Source: DATBFX01 sp036558305
GTDB lineage: Bacteria; Chloroflexota; Chloroflexia; Thermomicrobiales; UBA6265
Assembly (NCBI GenBank): GCA_036558305.1
Contig: DATBFX010000474.1
Location: 1 to 26,374, forward strand
DNA length: 26,374 nt
Direction of reading: 5' to 3'
A program made the translations under genes and the position numbers. Of the stretch, positions 23,480-26,374 are shown piece after piece (position 1 is the first letter of the stretch; each line of letters starts with the position of its first letter). A model generated the notes under the pieces. The model ran no database searches. It saw only the letters and a program-made list of their open reading frames with translations, and was not told the DNA's origin.

Positions 23480-24385
23480 TCAGATCCCGCGCAAACGCGG
23501 ATCGAGTCCGTCCCGGAGTGCGTCGCCCAGGACGTTCAGCGACCAGACCAACAAGAAGATGCAGATGCCGGGGAAGGTGACGTACCAGACGCTGTGGCTC
23601 ATGTAACCGTAACCGAGTTGGAGGAGGACGCCCCACGAGGCCCGCGGCGGTTGGACGCCGAGGCCGAGGAACGAGAGTGCGGCTTCGAGCAGGATGGCGT
23701 TGGCGGCGAGGAGGGAGGCGGTCACGATCAGCGGCGGTAGGCTGTTGGGAAGGAGGATGCGCCACATGATGTAGCCGTCGCTCGCGCCCATCGCCCGCGC
23801 CGCGAAGGTGTAGTCGCGCTCGCGCTCCACCAGGACCGAGGCACGGGTGATCCGCGCCGTCAGCGGCATGCCGAGGGCGCCCATCGCCACGATCACGTTG
23901 ACCTGACTCGGTCCGAGCGCCGCCAGCAGCGTCAGCGCCAGCAAAACGGGCGGAATCGCCAGAAAACCGTCGAGAATGCGCATCAGCGCGTCGTCGACGA
24001 ACCCGCCGCGGTAGCCGCCGATCAGACCGATCGGGATACCCACCACCAGCGCGAGCGCGGTCGCAGCCGAGGCGGCGACGATCGAGATCCGCGCCCCGTA
24101 GAGGATGCGGCTGAAGAGATCGCGTCCGGACTCGTCCGTTCCCAGCCAGTACTCGCGACTCGGCCCTTGCAGACGGTCCCGCGCGTGCATCCTGGTCGGT
24201 TCGTACGGGGCCAACTGCGGCGCGAAGATCGCCGCGACGACGACGAGCACCAGGATCACCAACCCGGCGAGCGCCGTCTTGCGGCGCGCGATCGCGCGCA
24301 GCGACGACCAGCCGCGCCAGGTCCGGCGCTGCGCCCGCTCGCCGACGATCAGCGGTGCGGCCACTCCGGCCGTCGGCTGTGCCAC
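23480..24385 (-). CDS. Peptide-type ABC permease, second subunit (DppC/OppC-like)
   Basis: A 301-aa membrane permease of the DppC/OppC type. It has a cytoplasmic N-terminal segment, a first membrane helix (TALAGLVILVLVVVAAIF) and the family's periplasmic segment with WLGTDESGRDLFSR. The coupling loop reads AARAMGASDGYIMWRILLPN, and GVQPPRASWGVLL lies near the end. The start is GTG 24385; the gap to the preceding permease stop is a single base (24386) and GGGGG lies just upstream, so the two are co-translated. It partners DppB-like 24387-25355. The cognate ATPases (DppD/DppF) are not in this window; they must be encoded elsewhere or supplied by a shared ATPase. Confidence 0.94.
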   Translation of the reverse strand: MAQPTAGVAAPLIVGERAQRRTWRGWSSLRAIARRKTALAGLVILVLVVVAAIFAPQLAPYEPTRMHARDRLQGPSREYWLGTDESGRDLFSRILYGARISIVAASAATALALVVGIPIGLIGGYRGGFVDDALMRILDGFLAIPPVLLALTLLAALGPSQVNVIVAMGALGMPLTARITRASVLVERERDYTFAARAMGASDGYIMWRILLPNSLPPLIVTASLLAANAILLEAALSFLGLGVQPPRASWGVLLQLGYGYMSHSVWYVTFPGICIFLLVWSLNVLGDALRDGLDPRLRGI

Positions 24386-24386
24386 G

Positions 24387-25355
24387 CTACTGGCCCCCCA
24401 GCGCTCCGTGCTTGACTCGTGGGTCGAGCGCCGCGTAGAGCACGTCGATCAGGATGTTGATGGCGACGAACCCGGCCGCCGCCACCGTCACCGTCCCCTG
24501 GACGACCGTGTAGTCGCGGTTGAAGACGGCGTCGACCGTGAGCCACCCCATCCCCGGCCAGGCGAAGATCCACTCGATGATGACCGCCCCGCTGATCAGC
24601 GCCCCGAACTGCAACCCGACGAACGTGACCAGCGTCAACAACCCGTTGCGGACGACGTGCCGGGCCAGCACCGCCGATTCCGAAATGCCCTTGGCGCGGG
24701 CAACCGTCACGTAGTCCTGCCGCATCGCTTCCAGCAGACTGGAGCGCAAGAACCGCATGATCGGCGCGGCGATGATCAGCCCCAGGGTGGTCGCCGGCAA
24801 CGCGACGTGTTCCAGGTTGGCCCACGGGTCGCGAAGGAGCGGTTCGTACCCCACGGCCGGCAACCAGCCGAGGCGGACCGAGAAGAGGATCATCAGCATG
24901 ATCCCCAACCAGAAACTCGGGATCGCCATGCCGGCGGTGACGAACCCCGTCACCGCCCAGTCGAACCAGGAATTGCGCCGCGCCGCCGCCAGGATCGCGG
25001 CCGGCAAGGCGATCGCCAGCGCGATCAGGAACGCGACCAGGGTCAATTCGAGCGTCGCCGGCAGTTTCTGCCCGATCAGCCCCATCACCGACTTCTGCGT
25101 GATGTACGAGACCCCGAGATCCCCACGCACCGCCCGCCCGATCCAGCGGAGATACCGCTCGTAGAGCGGTTGATCCAGCCCCATCTGGTGCCGCAACTGC
25201 TTGACGATCTCCTCGTACCCCTGTCCCGTCATCGTCCCCTGCCGGGCGATCACCGGATCCCCCGGCAACAGGTTGAGCGCCAGGAACACGATTACCGAAA
25301 CGATCAGGAGGACGGGAATCCCTTGCAGCAGACGCCGCAGCACGTAGGCGGGCAT
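24387..25355 (-). CDS. Peptide-type ABC permease, first subunit (DppB/OppB-like)
   Basis: A 322-aa membrane permease with the DppB/OppB layout. The N-terminus is MPAYVLRRLLQGIPVLLIVS; a periplasmic segment with LGLDQPLYERYLRWIGRAVRGDLG-type wording follows (about 58-83). Further on come IPSFWLGIMLMILFSVRLGWLP and the coupling loop VTVARAKGISESAVLARHVVRN. Start ATG 25355 has GGAG nine bases upstream. It is the first complete gene of the dppBC-hydrolase-binding protein unit. A tandem GGCGGAA repeat lies immediately upstream, where the promoter would be expected. Confidence 0.95.
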   Translation of the reverse strand: MPAYVLRRLLQGIPVLLIVSVIVFLALNLLPGDPVIARQGTMTGQGYEEIVKQLRHQMGLDQPLYERYLRWIGRAVRGDLGVSYITQKSVMGLIGQKLPATLELTLVAFLIALAIALPAAILAAARRNSWFDWAVTGFVTAGMAIPSFWLGIMLMILFSVRLGWLPAVGYEPLLRDPWANLEHVALPATTLGLIIAAPIMRFLRSSLLEAMRQDYVTVARAKGISESAVLARHVVRNGLLTLVTFVGLQFGALISGAVIIEWIFAWPGMGWLTVDAVFNRDYTVVQGTVTVAAAGFVAINILIDVLYAALDPRVKHGALGGQ

Positions 25356-25368
25356 GGCGTCAATCTCC

Positions 25369-25493
25369 GGCGGAAGGCGGAAGGCGGAAGGCGGAAGGCG
25401 GGGTTGCCGGCGTAGCCCGACCGCCGGCGCCCGCGCGGTTGCAGATGACGAGCATTGAGTTCACCATTTCCCGCCTTCCGCCCTAGCCGAGCG
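25369..25493. repeat. GGCGGAA tandem repeat with an inverted partner
   Basis: Four exact 7-base units GGCGGAA run from 25369 to 25396 with a degenerate fifth (25397-25403). About 75 bases on, 25478-25492 reads CCCGCCTTCCGCCCT-type sequence, the reverse complement of two units. The whole stretch behaves like another palindromic intergenic element, lying between the DppB start and a truncated oxidoreductase. The 7-base period is not a multiple of three; nothing suggests coding. Confidence 0.75.
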
Positions 25494-25545
25494 TCCCGGC
25501 CGAGCCGACCCCGATCACCAGGGCGTCCGCCGCGTCGCGCGTCAT
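25483..25545 (-). pseudogene. 20-codon N-terminal stub of a dinucleotide-binding oxidoreductase
   Basis: ATG 25545 overlaps the HyuA stop as ATGA and has GAAGGGA seven to thirteen bases upstream, so it is a genuine operon-style start. The reading frame encodes ...DALVIGVGSAGTLG, a beta-strand plus GxGxxG fingerprint typical of the FAD/NAD-binding N-terminus of GMC or other flavin oxidoreductases, then stops (TAG 25483-25485) exactly at the repeat's right arm. The rest of the enzyme (several hundred residues) is absent; DppB starts only 130 bases on. Truncation by the repeat element or a linked deletion is the likely cause. Confidence 0.55.
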
Positions 25546-26374
25546 CTCGTCCCTTCTCCGTTCGGACGCACCAGCAAGTTGCCGTACCGATCGACCTTCG
25601 CCGCGTAGCCGGGATGGATCACCGAGGTCGAATCGAGTTCTTCCACGATCGCCGGGCCGGCGATCGTCGATCCGCCCGCCAACCGGTAGCGGTCGTAGAC
25701 CGGGCAGTCAACAAACCCGCCGCTCTCGGCGAACCAGACCGGTCGCGGCGCCTTGACTGCGCCGCCGTCCTCGCCAGCAGCGGCTTCGCGCAGGCGCGGT
25801 TTGGCGATCGCGCCAACGGCAGTCAAGCGCAGGTTGACGAACTCGGCCGGTTCGCCCGGCGCGCTGAACCCGTAGGTCTGGTTGTGCGCTTGGTGGAACT
25901 GTTCGACGACCTGGGCGAGCGTCGCGGCGTCGAATTTTCCGTTCGCCAGGGGCACGGTCAGTTCGTAGCTCTGGCCGACGTAGCGGATGTCGACCTGCCG
26001 CAGCAAGTGCACCTCGGTCGCCGGCACCCCCTCCCGCGCCAGGGCAGTCCGTCCTTGCGCCTCCAGACCGCGGTAGGCGGTTTCGACGGCACCGTCGTCG
26101 AGGCGGTCGGTCCGCTGGTTGAGCGTCACCGAGTAGTCGTGCTGGAGATCCGTGACGAGGAGACCCAGCGCCGAGGTCGTCCCCGGACTCATCGGGATCA
26201 GGGTTGTGCCGATCTCGGTCTCGGCGGCCAGCCGGTTGGCGTGGACCGGTCCCGCACCGCCGAACGCGACCAGCACGAAGTCCCGCGGGTCGAAACCGCG
26301 CTGCACCGAGACGAGGCGCAAGGCGTTGGTCATCGCCGCGTTCGCGATCTCGACGATCCCGTGCGCCACCGTCA
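25542..26374 (-). CDS. Hydantoinase A/5-oxoprolinase-type protein, C-terminal part (runs off the window)
   Basis: The visible 277 or so residues are the C-terminal part of a HyuA-like protein, an ATP-dependent hydrolase of cyclic amides (N-methylhydantoin, 5-oxoproline, or acetone-carboxylase-type substrates). Family text is FGGAGPVHANRLAAE, PMSPGTTSALGLLVTDLQHDYSVTLNQR and AGPAIVEELDSTSVIHPGY. The frame stays open to the right edge, so the N-terminal actin-like ATPase part lies beyond 26374; the GTG at 26369 is not taken as the true start. HyuA normally pairs with HyuB, but here the next gene is the oxidoreductase stub, so HyuB, if present, lies elsewhere. Confidence 0.92.
   Translation of the reverse strand, partial: TVAHGIVEIANAAMTNALRLVSVQRGFDPRDFVLVAFGGAGPVHANRLAAETEIGTTLIPMSPGTTSALGLLVTDLQHDYSVTLNQRTDRLDDGAVETAYRGLEAQGRTALAREGVPATEVHLLRQVDIRYVGQSYELTVPLANGKFDAATLAQVVEQFHQAHNQTYGFSAPGEPAEFVNLRLTAVGAIAKPRLREAAAGEDGGAVKAPRPVWFAESGGFVDCPVYDRYRLAGGSTIAGPAIVEELDSTSVIHPGYAAKVDRYGNLLVRPNGEGTR

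Noticed and set aside
25369..25403. GGCGGAA units as a CRISPR-like array
   Set aside because: Units are 7 bases and directly tandem with no spacers; it is a simple tandem repeat in a palindromic element.

Overview
The window is a GC-rich (roughly two-thirds G+C by eye), densely coded bacterial chromosome segment with many GTG starts and purine-rich ribosome binding sites. Gene content and style (Urt/Liv-type and Dpp-type importers, CocE-type hydrolase, HyuA, high Arg/Ala/Val usage) fit a Chloroflexota bacterium of the Thermomicrobia/Sphaerobacter type, but that is an inference; there is no rRNA or other phylogenetic marker here. Region 1 (1-10089) is a RiPP island. On the minus strand a trifunctional lanthionine synthetase (lyase-kinase-cyclase with an intact zinc site, so class IV/LanL-like) is followed by an 87-residue precursor with a double-glycine junction and a four-Cys core. 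Divergently, on the plus strand, lie a GAF-domain protein, a compact cytoplasmic-type subtilase, a 39-codon peptide with a very strong ribosome binding site, a 76-residue Cys-containing precursor, a SPASM radical SAM maturase, and an ABC peptide exporter whose N-terminus looks like an inactivated gluzincin (peptidase MA-like) domain. The two halves together look like a combined lanthipeptide plus radical-SAM RiPP locus that may share one protease and one exporter; this is the most novel part of the window. Region 2 (10203-19064) begins with a decayed alpha/beta hydrolase on the minus strand, then a plus-strand operon: AtzG-like small protein, amidase-signature hydrolase, acyl-CoA ligase, amide/urea-type substrate-binding protein, permease, a permease-ATPase fusion and a second ATPase. 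Together they read as uptake of an amide, its hydrolysis to a carboxylic acid, and CoA activation of that acid. Region 3 (19065-19667) is a scar: a 3' tRNA fragment abutting a frameshifted IS630-type transposase remnant, then a perfect 32-bp palindrome. Region 4 (19668-26374, all minus strand) holds a Dpp/Opp-type importer (two permeases and a Tat-exported binding protein) with a CocE/NonD-type hydrolase between them, preceded by the C-terminal part of a hydantoinase A/oxoprolinase and a 20-codon stub of a dinucleotide-binding oxidoreductase. GC-rich inverted repeats sit in four of the intergenic gaps from 15.5 kb onward.
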